DNA of 64,000 nucleotides, taken from assembly GCA_022410635.1 (NCBI GenBank), contig JAJVDF010000278.1, forward strand, positions 1,373,425 through 1,437,424, given 5' to 3'. The stretch comes from Tretioscincus oriximinensis. Taxonomy: Eukaryota; Chordata; Lepidosauria; Squamata; Gymnophthalmidae. The notes beneath the pieces are model-generated. The model saw nothing but the letters and a program-made list of their open reading frames with translations, had not been told where the DNA came from and made no database searches. Position numbers and translations under genes: made by a program. Within the stretch, counting starts at the first letter, position 1. Each line of letters begins with the position of its first letter. Positions 1 to 11,979 of this stretch are shown here, one piece after another.

Positions 1-950
1 CTATTCACCTTATTCACCCTATGCAAGATTTATACACTTCAATCAGATTACCTCTTAAAGCCCTGTGTTGGACATGGGGAGGGGTGAGTACCTTCTCCCA
101 GCCTGTAGCTCTAGCCAGTCCAGCTATTCAAAAGCAAGAATTGCAAGAAATTGCAACTGACTGCATGCAGATAAATGGGAACCATCACAACCTGGTGGGG
201 AAGATAGAATGTAAGCTTTCGGGCAAAAATACCCTTGTAAGCCGCTTTGAGTCCCTTTGAAAGGTGAGAAAAGTGGGGTATAAGAACCCTGTTCTTCTTC
301 TTAAATGCTGTTTTTCAGAGCTGAAGAGGCCTAAACATTACAGTATGGTTTCATAAGGGAGCTGGTCCAGACTCTTGATCATTCATGTTGCACAATGTCT
401 TCTCTAAGATGTGGTGATCAGGTTTGTACACAGTATTCCAAAAGTGGCCGTACCATAGATTTATAAAGAAGCAAAACAACACTTGCCGACTTGTTTTCAA
501 TTCCCTTCCTAATTACCCCTAAATTGAATTTGCTTTTTTCAATGCTGCAGCACACTGGGTTAACTCCTTCAATGAGCTGTCCACCAACCACCCCAAGATC
601 CCTTTCCTGCTTCTGTCACATAAGTTGATAGGAGTAATTGGGGTTCTTTACCCCATTGTGACACCATTAGGTGTCAGTGTTTCTGTAGAAATCTGTTTAG
701 GTTAAAGTGCATTTGCCATTTTGTAGCCAACTCACCCAATTTCAAGAGATCATTTTGGAGCTCTTCACAATCACTTTCAGTTTTCACTACCCTGATCAGT
801 TTAGTGTCATCAGCAAACTTTGCTATGTCACCATTTACCTCCAGCATCCAGATAAATTATGAATATAAAGAACCCTGTATATCTATTCACCAACTGTATT
901 ACAACCCTGTTTTCTGTCTTCTAGCCAGTTACTAACCCAGAGATTTCTCA
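1..950 (-). mobile_element. CR1 LINE fragment (reverse transcriptase 3' part), interrupted
   Basis: Read on the minus strand, this matches the reverse-transcriptase C-terminal region of the CR1 copy at 22546-24232 almost phrase for phrase, for example the motif read as GLFSFERR and the stretch covering 'FADDTKLF'. It is 5'-truncated near 950 and carries many frame breaks. A separate element (60-298) splits it. It is an old, inactive LINE lying in or just beyond an intron of SLC16A14. Confidence 0.85.
60..298 (-). mobile_element. SINE-like repeat inserted in CR1, with 7-bp target duplication
   Basis: TCTTAAA occurs at 53-59 and again at 299-305, and the CR1 reading resumes across it, so bases 60-298 are an insertion. 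The reverse complement matches 8639-8830, including a shared 'ggtataaaaacc'-type start and the phrase 'tcaaagcggcttacaa'. I do not recognise a tRNA head, so the class is uncertain; a short retroposon is likely. Confidence 0.75.
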
Positions 951-1132
951 GAAATCGAAGTTTACTGAATTCTGCAATGATCAAAAGGCGTGCAAATTAA
1001 AGTAAAAAATCTACCAGCAGCAGCATCCCAGAGGGACTCTGGACCCGAGAGTTTATGTGCTTTATTAATTACAGATGAGGTGATTACATGTTCCTAACTC
1101 ATAAATGTTTACTCAAAATAAAATTTGCTTAC

Positions 1133-1276
1133 CGGCTGTAATTCCAAATGTAATAAAGAGGTAGTGTACATTGGAGGCATAGGAACTTAATATCCACCCT
1201 AGAGCATTTATGATTCCTCCAGTTATTGCTGTCATCCGGCATCCAAAGGTATTAATAAACAAGCCAATAAAAGGCC
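1133..1276 (-). CDS. SLC16A14: SLC16A14 (MCT14) coding exon 2, partial gene
   Basis: This 144-base exon encodes about 48 residues of monocarboxylate transporter 14, reading PFIGLFINTFGCRMTAITG and on to VHYLFITFG. It spans the end of membrane segment 2 through segment 3 of the MFS fold. The acceptor is a pyrimidine-rich tract ending TCTAG before base 1276, and the donor is GTAAGC after base 1133. It joins the upstream exon (2258) in phase 1, completing the Val-Gly-Pro codons. A second coding exon of 144 bases is what I recall for the SLC16 family. MCT14 is an orphan plasma-membrane transporter expressed mainly in brain and other epithelia; its substrate is not established. The remaining exons, including the large central one, lie left of the window. 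Similarity to human MCT14 is high, so the identification is firm. Confidence 0.93.
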
Positions 1277-2257
1277 CTAGAACAGAACCAGAAGAATAAA
1301 TTGTTTAAATATAGCTCTGTTCAATCATTTCACTAATAATTCAGATCTGCAGCCACTTCACAACTATTTCTACAAAGATCTGGAAATAAAACAGCTGTTC
1401 AAAATAATTTATGTTAGAAATTTATATAGATAACAAAATATTTCCAGTCAGACATAAAATCTTGATGTTTGGTCTCTAGTAGATCAAGCTTACAGAAACA
1501 AATAAAACATTTTCACTACTGAAATGGCCTCCAAGCCTTTTATCCATGATGAGCTCAGAGACTGACATTTTTTTACAAAGTAGCTTACGCTAATACAGAC
1601 ATTAAGACTTCATTTCATTTTAATTTCAACGGCTTGGTTTTAAAGTAGGCTTGATTTTCTCCACAACCTCTCATTTCATAATTTCTTACAGGCAGTGAGG
1701 GAAAATCATTTCTTTTTGAATTGGCAGGAAAAAGCCTCGGTTTAGAAAGAACCTTTAGGATTAGGGTAGGGTTAACAGATAAAATCTGGGATGTCTACTA
1801 CTTTAATAGTTATAGAAGAGAATACTTTTCACCAGGTTAGCTTCTAACACCTGGAGCACGAGGGTGGGGGAGGGGAATCCATTTTTTTCAGTCATTAAAG
1901 CTATAAACATCTATCCTGGTTTTGGTTTGGCAACTCTAGACTAGAATCCTGAAACACAAAACTTATATCGGTAAAAGAAAGTGTAGTAGGAGAAGCCATT
2001 TAGAACCTCTAACTGCACAGACAAAATCCAGATCAAACATCGACATAGATCAGTATCTTTATGTAATGTTTATATGGTATGTTTGATAAACTGTTCATAT
2101 GGCATTGAACAAAGCAGATTAATATAATTAACACAACAGTTGTATAATGTACTGCAAAAAACCCAGTAAAATATAGTGTTTTCCAATACATTGACATAAG
2201 GCACAGGTGACTGTGGAGCTTCCTAATTTTTAACAGTGTAGCAAAGTTGAACCCTAC
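1277..2257. other. SLC16A14 intron, no other feature seen
   Basis: AT-rich intronic sequence between the two coding exons. I saw no transposon, RNA gene or second open frame that can be supported. Confidence 0.7.
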
Positions 2258-2537
2258 CTACAATTAGCGTAATACCCATACTGAGAGAGCTGACCCAGGC
2301 TGTCAGGCCTCGACTTTGGCTGAATTCTTCAAGCCATTCAATGTTGAGAACTCCAAGGGCCATTTGTGATCCCATGATGAGTACATGTGCCAGGAAAGAA
2401 GAAAGTACAATCATCCATGCCCATCCACCATCGATATCTGGATTAGGCTTCTTCAGCTTCTTCTCTGTCTCTTTAGAATTGTCTTCCATATCATAGCCAA
2501 CATCTTCATGACTGTCATACATTTTCCACCAGCTCTC
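2258..2537 (-). CDS. SLC16A14: SLC16A14 (MCT14) first coding exon
   Basis: The ATG is at 2522-2520 and reads MYDSHEDVGYDMED, then an Asp/Gly-rich MCT signature (DGGWAWMIVLSSF) that starts membrane segment 1. It continues through ALGVLNIEWLEEF and SRGLTAWVSSLSMGITLIV, that is 88 complete codons plus one base. Both the [D/E]G[G/S][W/F][G/A]W family motif and the MCT14-specific phrase EEFxQSRGLTAWVSSLSMGITLIVG are present. The exon opens at a good acceptor (poly-pyrimidine then CAG before base 2537), leaving 15 bases of 5' UTR, and ends at a GTAGGG donor after base 2258. An open frame continues upstream of the acceptor to about 2855, but that part is intronic. A noncoding first exon is expected further right, probably in the CpG island at 6.2-7.25 kb. 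Confidence 0.95.
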
Positions 2538-2984
2538 CTGAAGAGAAAAAAAAACTAAGCTCATATTTTTAGGTTCTTTTGCTGTTTTGTTCATTTTTAT
2601 GTAAAGGAACACTCGGGTGATCAGATTCAGTCCTAGGGAAATTTCTGAGAAGGAAATGCAGAAGAGCAAAGAGTATAGCAAATAAAACATGTGTACCAAT
2701 TGACCTGTTTGGCAACTTTTCAACCAAGCTGCTGCTCTCAAGGACAGCCCAATGTAAACACCTGTTTTACTGGCAGAGCTTTGTTCTGTCTTGGCCAGCA
2801 GAGTCTCATATTCAACACAGGTTATGCATCTGGGGGTGGGGGAAGACACATTCAATGTATCTTACTTCTAGCAGGGACCAGTAACGGGGTCATAGATGGA
2901 AGCCACAATACCATACCAGTTCAAGGTTTTTTAACTTATATGGTGGCAAAATAAGCTTCTTATTTGTCGCTATGGAGGAGGTTA

Positions 2985-3200
2985 AAATATAAAAGGAGCC
3001 TTGCTGGATGAGGCCATAAACCCATCTAGTTGAATATTCGGACTCACCACCAGTTCCTCCTGGGCATTCTCAAGCAGAAGGAGGAAGTAAAATGTCCTAT
3101 GCTCTCGATTCCCTGCAATTGGCCTTCAGAGGCATATCTGGCTCATCAGTCTGGAGGCTTCAAAAGTATAGTACAGGAATACCTTTCCATGAATACTAGG
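2985..3200 (-). mobile_element. CR1 3'-end remnant
   Basis: The phrase 'aggagccttgctggatgaggcc' followed by 'cccatctagt' is a diverged form of the CR1 3' UTR start seen at 22546, 40878 and 61022. It sits in the presumed 5' intron of SLC16A14. Confidence 0.6.
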
Positions 3201-6060
3201 AATAGGACCTCTGCCCTTAATTCACCATCCATCACTGCCTATTTCCTTGGTAGCAAGCAGGTTCTAGTGAGAGATGGGGCAGAGTGAGACAGTGACTGGA
3301 GAAAGCGCTGTCCTTGTAGAAAATCAAATGCTGACTGCTGCAGATAGGACCTCTATCTGCTGCATTAAGGCAATTATTGTATCACTCCTTTCTAAGTGGG
3401 CACCACTCACCTTAAATTGACTACTGTAGGGACTGTTTGTAGGCAAAACTATATTCTATCACTCAACTACAGAACTTGAGGGAAGGCCAGCCATCAGAGG
3501 TCCAAATATATAAAATAAAATAGAGCCTCAGATCAGGGCCAGTGTTATTTTTTTTAATACCAGAGTGAACAAAGCTTCCAAAAACAGTTATAATATGATC
3601 AAAGCAGAATTATGTTTTGAGCCTAGTGACACAACAACGAATATTTTAAGGCATCATCTTAGAAAAATGCTTTCTAGAAAATTTCAGCACATCTGCAGAC
3701 CAATGGAAAACAATGGAGGAGGAATCTCTGCCTATGAAGCAAAAAAGAGAAATGAAATGTTTCCTGCACTTCTAGGCCACAAATGCTTTTCATACTATTA
3801 GCCACTATTTTTTCAAATCTTCATATATCTGCTGTGTAAATGCATTCAGAAACAGGAAAGGTCACTCCTACAAACTGCACATGTGCATTTACTTGATAGG
3901 ACAATAGACCTCACCTCTGCCCGCTATGTCAGAGCAGCTTGACCCAGGTTGGCCTCTCCCACACAGACTCATTGGCCAGATTTGACTCACGACTAAGCAC
4001 CAGATGGCAAACTGCTTATCACAAAGATAAAGCACAGTTTGAGAGGAAGCAACACTAAATATCAATATATACGGTTTTATCTTTAGTAAAACAAGTAGCT
4101 CACATACTGAGATGTATTAAGGGTGCTTTCGCACTTATTGGTAAACCAATAAAGTTAGGGATACAGAAGTTTAAGGATGGTCATGTCCACAGATGCTCCA
4201 TTTGTATTGGACAGAACTTATACAGAATCATGTGGAAGATTACCACATAAAAACCAAGATAGGATTTTGCAGCTTTAACAGATGTGAAAAACTGGTTTTC
4301 CCTACAGATGCTGTAGGCCCTATAAGTGGTATCTGAAGAAAATCCTTCTATTTTCGTTAAAGTTGTAAACTATTATCCTAGTGTTTATGTGGTAACCCTA
4401 ATCAATTGGATTAAAACGGCTGCTCAGTCAAATAGACAGGTAGATGTGTTTAAAAATGCCTACTGGGTTAATAGTATCTGGTAAACTGGACCATAACGCA
4501 GTGCTGAATGTATGCTGCAAAAATAGTTCCCTGGGGACTCCAAGACCAGTAATCTTCATTCCAAGTTGGTTGCAATGCTTGTACAAACTCAGGACTGGTA
4601 TGGGGGCTGACCATGCTCCAGAATACGTGGAGCATTCCAATAGAAATATAGAAAAGGACAGCATTAGGTTGGAAGGATAAGACAATTTGGACAATGGAAA
4701 AACAGTACAGATATTTGGTGGATTTATTTAAGTTTGATCTGGTAAGACAATGCCGCATGGTCTTTTTGTATATCAGAACCAGTGCCAACTGCCAGGAAGA
4801 ATGGATCAACTGCCAGGAAGAATGGATCAACTTTCAAGAGTCTTTATGGAAGAAATTGCAAGAACTTTAAAAATTTGTGATTGTACCCATGTAGTGTCCC
4901 CAATGGGGGAGAAGAAGGCAACATAAAAGATGTAATTAATGGAATGTACAGTAAAGTATGAGTATAATTTTATGTTATGGCTCTACTATAATTACATTAT
5001 GGTACTTTTTTTAAAAAAAGATATGCGTTCACACATTGGCCACCAGAGCAACTTGTTCACCCTTGTATGCACGTTGAGGCTAACATAATCCTAGTCTCCA
5101 TTTAGGTTGAGGTCTCTCTGAGGTCACAGTCACACCTAAATTCTAATTCAGCTTCAATCCACTTTCAGAATGGAAGAACACATCATCAAAGTGAAAGTCA
5201 TTTTCTTTCCACATTATTGAAGTCAAAGGAGGCTTTTCTAATTAAAAACTGTAGACAGACAACTACTTGCTTCTTTCACTCTGGAAATAGACTAAAACTG
5301 GATTAAAATTTAAGTGTGCCCATGGCTTGAGATGGTTAAAGATTAATTGCAGGGAACACGCCTGGTTGACCTTTTCAGGCATTTCTGAGCTGCTTTTCAC
5401 CCTTATATATGAATTCATACTTAAACTGCAAAATTTCAAAGAAAAATCTGAAAGGTGCAAATCAGCCTCCCCATCTCAACATTAAATAGTTTGAATCCCA
5501 TCCACCAGTTCTAATTCAGTGGTTATTTTGAAAAGCTTCTCTAAGAGGTGGTACTGCCCTAAATATGAAAGTCTCGAGGAAGAACATTCCCTCTGGCATC
5601 CCGTTAAGTTAGCAAGAAGAACGAGTGAATGGAGAGTCAGAAAAAGAGAAAAATGCAGCACCATAATTCCCAGAGGCCCCTCAAGAAAGAAAGCCAGGGG
5701 CCACCAACTCTAGGTTTGGATGCAGGCAACTGCATGTGGACAGAGCTGTAGAGTTTCCTTGGCAACAAACGAGAAGCGATGGGGCCATGATTTTCTTTGA
5801 GAATGTTTAAATTTATCTTGTAGAGCCAACAACATATGGTAACCCCATCTAAGAATTAACCAAGGGCCAATGTTAGCGGGAGACCAATTAACCCCCTGCC
5901 TGCCCATGCGGCCAGAATAAATTATCTCCCCAAAATATGGCTACCTCCAAGAAAGGGGCAATGATGGGTGGGTTAGGATAGAAGAGTCCTGATCTGTCTG
6001 ATCCAAAAACCTTTCCAAATAAATTAGCAGTGGATGTAACCACAGACACAGTAATCCAAT
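3201..6060. other. Presumed SLC16A14 5' intron
   Basis: Mostly unique AT-rich sequence with no supportable exon. The only regular structure noticed is a 21-bp direct tandem duplication at 4787-4807 and 4808-4828. Confidence 0.55.
4787..4828. repeat. 21-bp tandem duplication
   Basis: Two identical adjacent copies of a unit containing 'ctgccaggaagaatgg'. It looks like a simple local duplication. Confidence 0.9.
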
Positions 6061-6066
6061 GCCCTG

Positions 6067-6185
6067 TTCCCACTGAGCCTTATTCTGGGTTGGATATCTT
6101 GGGACAGTGCTTGGCCATCCACATCCATTCGGGGCCTGCCATAGTCTACACTAGCACGCACATGGCAGAAACTACTCTTACAAGG
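6067..6185 (+). mobile_element. Fold-back MITE, half copy, left of CpG island
   Basis: Shares 'cactgagccttat', 'cggggcctgccatagtcta' and 'gccatccacat' with the palindromic element at 7305-7474, but only about one arm remains. Class unknown. It abuts the GC-rich promoter region through a long G run. Confidence 0.65.
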
Positions 6186-6189
6186 CTCA

Positions 6190-7255
6190 AGGGGGGGGGG
6201 GGGGCAGCCGGACTAGTGAGACGCCTCCAGCCCAACAGGGGGTCGCTGCTGTCCAGTGCTTTGCAATCCCTGGCAATTGCCCTCGCCTCAGCCAGGGGCG
6301 GCGGCCGTAGGGCTGATTATTTGCCCTGTGGGGCATCGCCGGGGCCCGGTTCACCAGCTCTTTGATCCCCTTCAGGAAAGGCCAGGCTGCGTCAAAAGCT
6401 CCCCCGGGCTGTCCGGTTTGCCTCGCCGCTCCAGGAGCCCAGAGAGGCGAAGACGAGGAGGCTGCAAAGAGCAAGAATAGGCGAACGGCCGCGAGGGACG
6501 GGGGCCTCGCTGCTGCAATAGCACCAATAAGCTTCCAGCGTCCACACCCCACGGGGCGAAGTCGGAATGTCGCTGCCGCCGCCGCCGGGGCAGGCTGCGC
6601 GCCGCCCCTCGTAGCCGAAGAGCTCCCCCGGGGGGCCAGCGNGGAGGGGTGTGGACGCTGCTGCCCGCTTGCCACTCACCCCGGCTGCGGGAAGGAAACC
6701 CCTCTACTGACGGAGCGGCGGCGGAGCAGGACGCCTCGTAGATGCCTCGGTTCCCGCCGACGCAGCTGCCTCCCCTGACGGGGCCGTGGGAGGCGACGGC
6801 ATCTTCCCCTGCAGCCCCAAGCGCCCTTCCTTGCCGTGAGGGGAAAAGGCGGGAATGGTCGGGTGGTGCGGGGGGNCTTGTTCTCCTCAGCCCCTGCTTG
6901 GGGTGGCCCCGAAGACCGTTGCCTTTTGTCCCCAGAGGAGGAACAGCTGCTTCTTCCTCCTCCTCCTCCTGCCCCCCCCCTCTCCTTTGCACTTGCAGGC
7001 GGGGTGATACCGGCTCGTTCTGGTTTGAGCGAAAGAGGTTTGGCGCCCATTCAAGTGGGGAAGCCCGTCTGGCGGCTGCCGGGTGGGGGGAGGCGGGGAG
7101 CGGGGAGGAAGCGCCGGTCGGGAGGCAATAGGTATAGGCCGGGGGGCGGCGACGCTGGCGGCTGGTGGGCGCGGCGGCGGCGGCGGCGGCGGCGGCGGCT
7201 GAGGGGATCACTTGCTTGCCTTCCCTCGCGCGCCTCAAACGAGGCTATCGGCCCG
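6190..7255 (-). promoter_or_regulatory. SLC16A14: CpG island, likely SLC16A14 promoter and noncoding first exon
   Basis: About 1 kb of very GC-rich, CpG-dense sequence, in contrast to the AT-rich surroundings, containing (CTC)n, (CCT)n and (CGG)n runs and two N bases. It lies about 3.7-4.7 kb upstream of the SLC16A14 ATG exon, on the correct side for the minus-strand gene. Long open frames on both strands here (up to 288 codons) are expected from base composition and show no protein family I recognise. The exact start site and the donor of a noncoding exon cannot be fixed by eye. A divergent plus-strand transcript is possible. Confidence 0.7.
7168..7201. repeat. (CGG)n trinucleotide repeat
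   Basis: About ten uninterrupted GGC/CGG units inside the CpG island. Such runs in 5' UTRs or promoters are often length-variable. Confidence 0.9.
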
Positions 7256-7304
7256 ATCATCATACCTAAATTTTATTTTAATCCAACTTCCGAGCGCATT
7301 AACC

Positions 7305-7474
7305 CTTTCCACACTGAGCCTTATGCTGGGATACATCTCGGTATGGGCCTGCCGCCGTCCACATGCCAGTGTAGACTATGGCAGGCCCCGAATGGGGCCT
7401 GCCATAGTCTATATTGGCATGTGGATGGCCAAGACTCTATGGCTCAAAATAAGGCTCAGTATGTGTGGACAGGC
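7305..7474. mobile_element. Fold-back MITE, full palindrome, right of CpG island
   Basis: Near-perfect inverted repeat. The left arm begins 'ccacactgagccttat' and the right arm ends 'ataaggctcagtatgtgtgg'. The centre is 'ggcaggccccgaat' followed by its complement, around base 7393. The arms also share 'gccgtccacatgcc'. I could not assign a clear target duplication, so the superfamily is open. A half copy lies at 6067-6185. Confidence 0.8.
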
Positions 7475-7919
7475 AGGGCCTTTTAGAATGGACAGACGCC
7501 GCCCCAAAGTGAATCGAAATGGTCTTTCCCCACATGATCTCCAAAGCAGAGGTGGGTTTTTCTGAGTTAGGGAATGCCGAAAGAGAACAGTTTCCCATTT
7601 TACTGATGTGCTCTCTGATTCTGGAAGGAAGTGAAACTGGATTAAAACGTATTCTTCGTGCGGATTAGTAAACTTAGTACCCACAGCCCCTAATTCCTCT
7701 TAAAGCTTGTTCGTCTGTTTTGTTTTACTTCTGCAAAGTTTTTGTAATTTCATGTCTACAAGGTACTTATACCTTCAGTATTTTACAGACATTAAAACCA
7801 TCAAAGGATGTTCCCACCCAAGCTCAGTCATAGGCTTTTCCTGAAGATCTTTTCCACTCGATTAATATTATTAAACCCATCTGGAGAACCTAATTTCACA
7901 TTGCCATGTTATCGGTTTT

Positions 7920-8058
7920 CCCCATTTCTACACCCATTTGCATCTCCCATCATTGCATTGCCATAAATAAATAAATAAATTTGTATCTCTCCGTTTAATG
8001 CATTGCATTAAAAATGTTATCCATTCCCCCATTTCTACACCTATTTGCATATCCCATC
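7920..8058. repeat. Pair of direct repeats about 105 bp apart
   Basis: A block of about 32 bp with 'ccatttctacacc' and 'atttgcat' followed by 'cccatc' occurs at 7920-7952 and 8026-8058. Between them is an (ATAA)n run and a 'gcattgca' repeat. Confidence 0.75.
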
Positions 8059-8239
8059 CTAAGACCATTAACTGAAAAAAATCCTAATTCAATTGTTGAA
8101 GCATGTAATGCTGCCATGTATCAACCTGCCATTTCTCTTATCTTTCTGTCCTAAACTATAGCAACTGCTGCCCAACACTTGGTACCATTAAATATTCATC
8201 TTCCACTACTTCTTGTCTTCTTCTGTCCATCAATGTTAA

Positions 8240-8335
8240 AGAATGAGCTTAATCTGTTTTTGTGTTTTCTGAACAGTCTAAACCCAATTCTTTCAGACTG
8301 AAAATAAACTGAAGAAGGTTTTAGCTAAGAAAATA
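8240..8335. mobile_element. Short palindromic MITE of the 'CTGAAGAA' family
   Basis: Carries 'gagcttaatctgtttt' and 'ctgaagaaggtttta', shared with copies near 20495, 21050, 28905 and 42305. A diverged member; ends approximate. Confidence 0.5.
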
Positions 8336-8638
8336 TATGACCACGACCTATGACAAAACAAAAACAGCAGCCCTAGGCCAACTGGCTATCTTTACACTTA
8401 CAGCACTAGTAAAAGCTTGGTATCTAATTCAAAAAATGACCTCACCAGTCTCCCACCATATCCTTTGCATCTCATGATCCCCAGCATTTTTTCTGATTCT
8501 GAGCAACAAGTCCTTCTCAGTGCTAACAAATTTGTTGCACGGAGGTCAGGAAGCTACATTTGTGAAGTTGCTTACCCTTGGAGTAATGGAACTATTCAGG
8601 GATTTCTGGGTAGGCAATGCCCAGAGCTTAGAAGAAGA

Positions 8639-8830
8639 AGAAGAACTGGGTTTTTATACCCCGCTTTTCTCACCTTTCAAAGGGACTCAAAGCGGCTTAC
8701 AAGGGTATTTTGCCCAAAGGTCACATTCTATCTTCCCCACCAGACTGTGGTGGTTCCCATGTATCTAGCAGTCAGTTGCAATTTTTTGCAATTCATGCTT
8801 TCGAATAGCTGGGTTGGCTAGAGCTATAGG
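8639..8830 (+). mobile_element. SINE-like repeat, second copy
   Basis: Plus-strand counterpart of 60-298. It starts after a (GAA)n run, with 'tataccccgcttttctcacc', 'tcaaagcggcttacaagg' and 'gttggctagagctatagg'. The two copies share the same start region, so they belong to one family. Confidence 0.75.
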
Positions 8831-10680
8831 ATAGTACTCTTGGGGTTTGGGGTGGGGGGCTGCAGCTTTTTCCAACTTTTAATCGCATATTGTGAAAATA
8901 TGTGTCATAGTTTGTAGTGTACAAAACCAGAGTATGCCAATCTGTCCCAAAGCAACTACCCTGTCCCAAGACAAGTTGGGTCAGTGAACACTGGGATGGC
9001 CCAAATTAGTCCTTATTGCTTCAGAAAGACTTTAAAAGCTGAGGATAAAGTAGTACCAGCATAGCAATTGACCCAAGCCATATCCTGTAGACATAAAGAA
9101 GGTATTTTCTGGACCTACCACTGCTGAAAGAGACTATCCAGGGAACAAAGTTAAGGTTCATTTACTATTTTGTCCTAGCCATCAGAGCCCCTGCATAAGA
9201 GGCTCATGTGACCTTTGAGGCTGAAGTGGGGGCTGGTTTGTTGCTGCACTGATGGCACTATTTCAGACCATGCCTTTCCATAGCCCGGACCTGAGACCTT
9301 GTTTATCTAGCTAGACCCACTGATCTGGATCATGGCTAGGTCAATGCAGAAAGGTTCAGTTTCCTGGGCATTCAGTGGGACAAGAATGAATAACACATAA
9401 GGAACTCCTTAAGTTAGCTATAGTGGAATTTGTGCACATACCACAAGTTTTACATCTAAGGTAATATATTACCAGAGACATACAGAACTTTACAATGTTT
9501 TAAGATTCTTGTGTAACCATTTGAAAAACAAGAGAAGTTCCTGCAACCTCTTAAGACTTAAGCATTTATTTAAAATTTCATGAACCAATGGCCAATATGT
9601 AGAAACACCAATATGAACTGGCCAATATGTAGAAACACCATATTGTTTCTGTGAGACCACTGTGAGGCCAAAGGGAATTTTTCCATCTATCTTCTTTTTA
9701 TAAATTCAGTTAATAAAGTTCCCCCTCTAAAAAAAAAGTGATTCCATGAGTTTTAAGAAGGACAATCTCACAAAATATAACACCCATTTTATCTATGTAT
9801 GGATTTGGTGCATGGACCATGATGAATCTTTTTCTGGATTCCTTTTTGGGCAGCAGGCTTCAACTTTTAATTAAAAGAGAGAGAGAATCCAGGCAGGAAA
9901 ATATATATTTATACATGTATAAAAAGGATAACAGGTGTTTAAACTGCACAGTCAGTTTAATGGGGTCAAATTGTGTGTGTGTGGGGGGGGGTCACTCTTT
10001 TTTTCTGTCCCCTGCTAAACCTGGGCTGCAGGAGAGGAGAAAAACGAAGTGAATTCTCACTTCGCTTTTCTCCTAACCGTTTTTTTTTCTTTCACTAATG
10101 GGTTTGTAACCTTGATTTTCTGCTACAATAAAACCCTCTATGCCAATCAGGAAGGTTTAAAAACATCGTAATTAGTTTGTCCAAAGTCTAGAATCTCCAT
10201 GTTTATATGGAAAAGAAAAGAAAAGAGTGAAAGTTAACATTTCATTTTCATTGCCATCTGCCTCGTTTTTGGCTAACTTCACAGTTGAGTAAAGCTACTG
10301 AGTTATTCCTTAATGTTTAATAATTTCCAGAACTTATGCCAACCTTTGGTTGTTTTGAAAGTGCTGCAGGTTTTTTAAAACTGTCCATTTTCAGCTTCTG
10401 CAGCATCAGTGACTAGAGTTTAGATATAGAATACTATTTAGAACTGGATAGAAAATACGCTATTTTTACTTCTTTTTTTTTGCTTCATTGTCTGTCTACA
10501 ACCAGACAGATTTGTCAAAGTTTATTTCTCAAGAACTTTAACATTCACATGGGTGTATCCAGAAAGGGTGTAAAATCTGAGTTAAGAAGCAGCTAAAAAT
10601 AACTTGGAGGTTGTGGCATCCACAGATTATAGGCTCAAATCTACATTAAAGGCTATAATATGGTGGAACTAGTGCATTTC
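8831..10680. other. No gene seen
   Basis: AT-rich sequence without a supportable exon. A 25-bp direct repeat around 'ggccaatatgtagaaacacca' lies at about 9589-9640, and a short GT/G run at 9974-9991. Confidence 0.5.
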
Positions 10681-10859
10681 TCTCTTTTAAAAATATTTTA
10701 ATACTTTATTAATATAAATTATATACAAATTCAACATACAATTTAGATTGTTAAAATAAATTAAATTATAATACTAAACTAAATTATATATCTACCAACA
10801 AAAACAAATTAGTGTGATCCCTCTGTCCTATTCCTACAGCTTTCCCTTTTAGGCACAAA

Positions 10860-11870
10860 TGAATCATAGAATCATAGAATCATAAATATGATGTCATAGG
10901 CATTACTGAAACCTGGTGGGATGAGACACATGGTTGGAATACAAAGCTTAGAGGTTACAACTTATTTAAAAGAAACAGACTTCACAAAAGGGGAGGTGGT
11001 GTCGTGTTGTATGTTAGGGAAACATATACCTACCCCAGAGGTTCAAGTTTCAGAAAATGGAAGCTCTGTAGAAACCGTCTGGGTAAGAATACAAGGAGAG
11101 AAAAACAGAAAGGACACCATCGTGGGAGTTTATTATAGGCCTCCTGGACAAACAGAAGATATAGATGAACTCTTCCTACATCAGATGACTATGATCTCAA
11201 ATAAACATGATACAGTGATTATGGGAGAATTTAACTATCCAGACATTTGCTGGGAATCTCTCTCGGGCAAAACTCACGGGTCTACTAAATTTGTATCTTC
11301 TCTAGCTGATAATTTTATTTGCCAAAAAGTGGAAGAAAAAACAAGAGGATCCTCTATCCTGGATCTAATACTTACCAACAAGGAGGAAATGGTTGAGGAA
11401 GTAAGGGTGGCTGGGACCTTGGGCTGCAGTGACAATGCAATCATTGAATTCTACATAACAAAGGGAGGAAGACCTGAGAGGACTCAGACTTCAAGACTAG
11501 ATTTCAGAAGAGCAGATTTTGATGGACTCAGAAGGAGGGTAGGAAGAATCCAATGGTTGGAAGTCTTAAAGGACAGAAATGTCCAAGAAGGATGGGAAAT
11601 CTTGCGAAATGAGATTCTAGAAGCACAATCTTTAACAATTCCCCAAAGAAGAAAACACGGGAAGCATCTAAGGAGGCCACTGTGGTTGAACCCAAATCTT
11701 AATAACTTACTAAAAAGAAAAAAATACTGTTTATGAAATGGAAGAAGGGAGACATTTCTAAGGAAGAATATAAGGCAGTCTGCAGTAATTGTAGGGCAAG
11801 TGTCAGAAAAGCTAAAGCTGAATATGAACTGAGTCTTAATCAGATGCAGAAATTTTAAATCTTGGAATAC
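10860..11870 (+). mobile_element. CR1 LINE fragment, endonuclease domain
   Basis: The plus strand encodes the apurinic-like endonuclease part of a CR1 ORF2. Visible motifs are VGVYYRPPGQ, the catalytic-loop region MGEFNYPDICW (usual form GDFN), SSILDLILTNKEEM and GTLGCSDNAIIEF (usual SDH, here SDN). The frame stays open from 10921 to a stop at 11736, unusually intact for an old copy. The usual Asp of GDFN and His of SDH are both changed (to Glu and Asn), so the endonuclease is probably dead. It is preceded by a few CATAGAAT octamers typical of CR1 tails, suggesting insertion next to an older CR1 end. Confidence 0.88.
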
Positions 11871-11979
11871 ATAAATCCTTGAGGTTTTATCTGGTATTTG
11901 TGAGAATACTTTCCTAACTTCCGATTATGCTATTATTTCTGAGATTGTATGCCAGGACTGCAGTCACACCCAATGTTTA

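Noticed and set aside
2538..2855. N-terminal extension of the SLC16A14 frame
   Set aside because: It lies upstream of a clear splice acceptor at 2538-2539, and the known protein starts at the MYDSHED methionine.
6187..7486. Long open frames on both strands (up to 288 codons) in the GC-rich region
   Set aside because: Stop codons are rare by composition in a CpG island; the peptides are Arg/Ala/Pro/Gly runs with no domain, and frames overlap in all directions.
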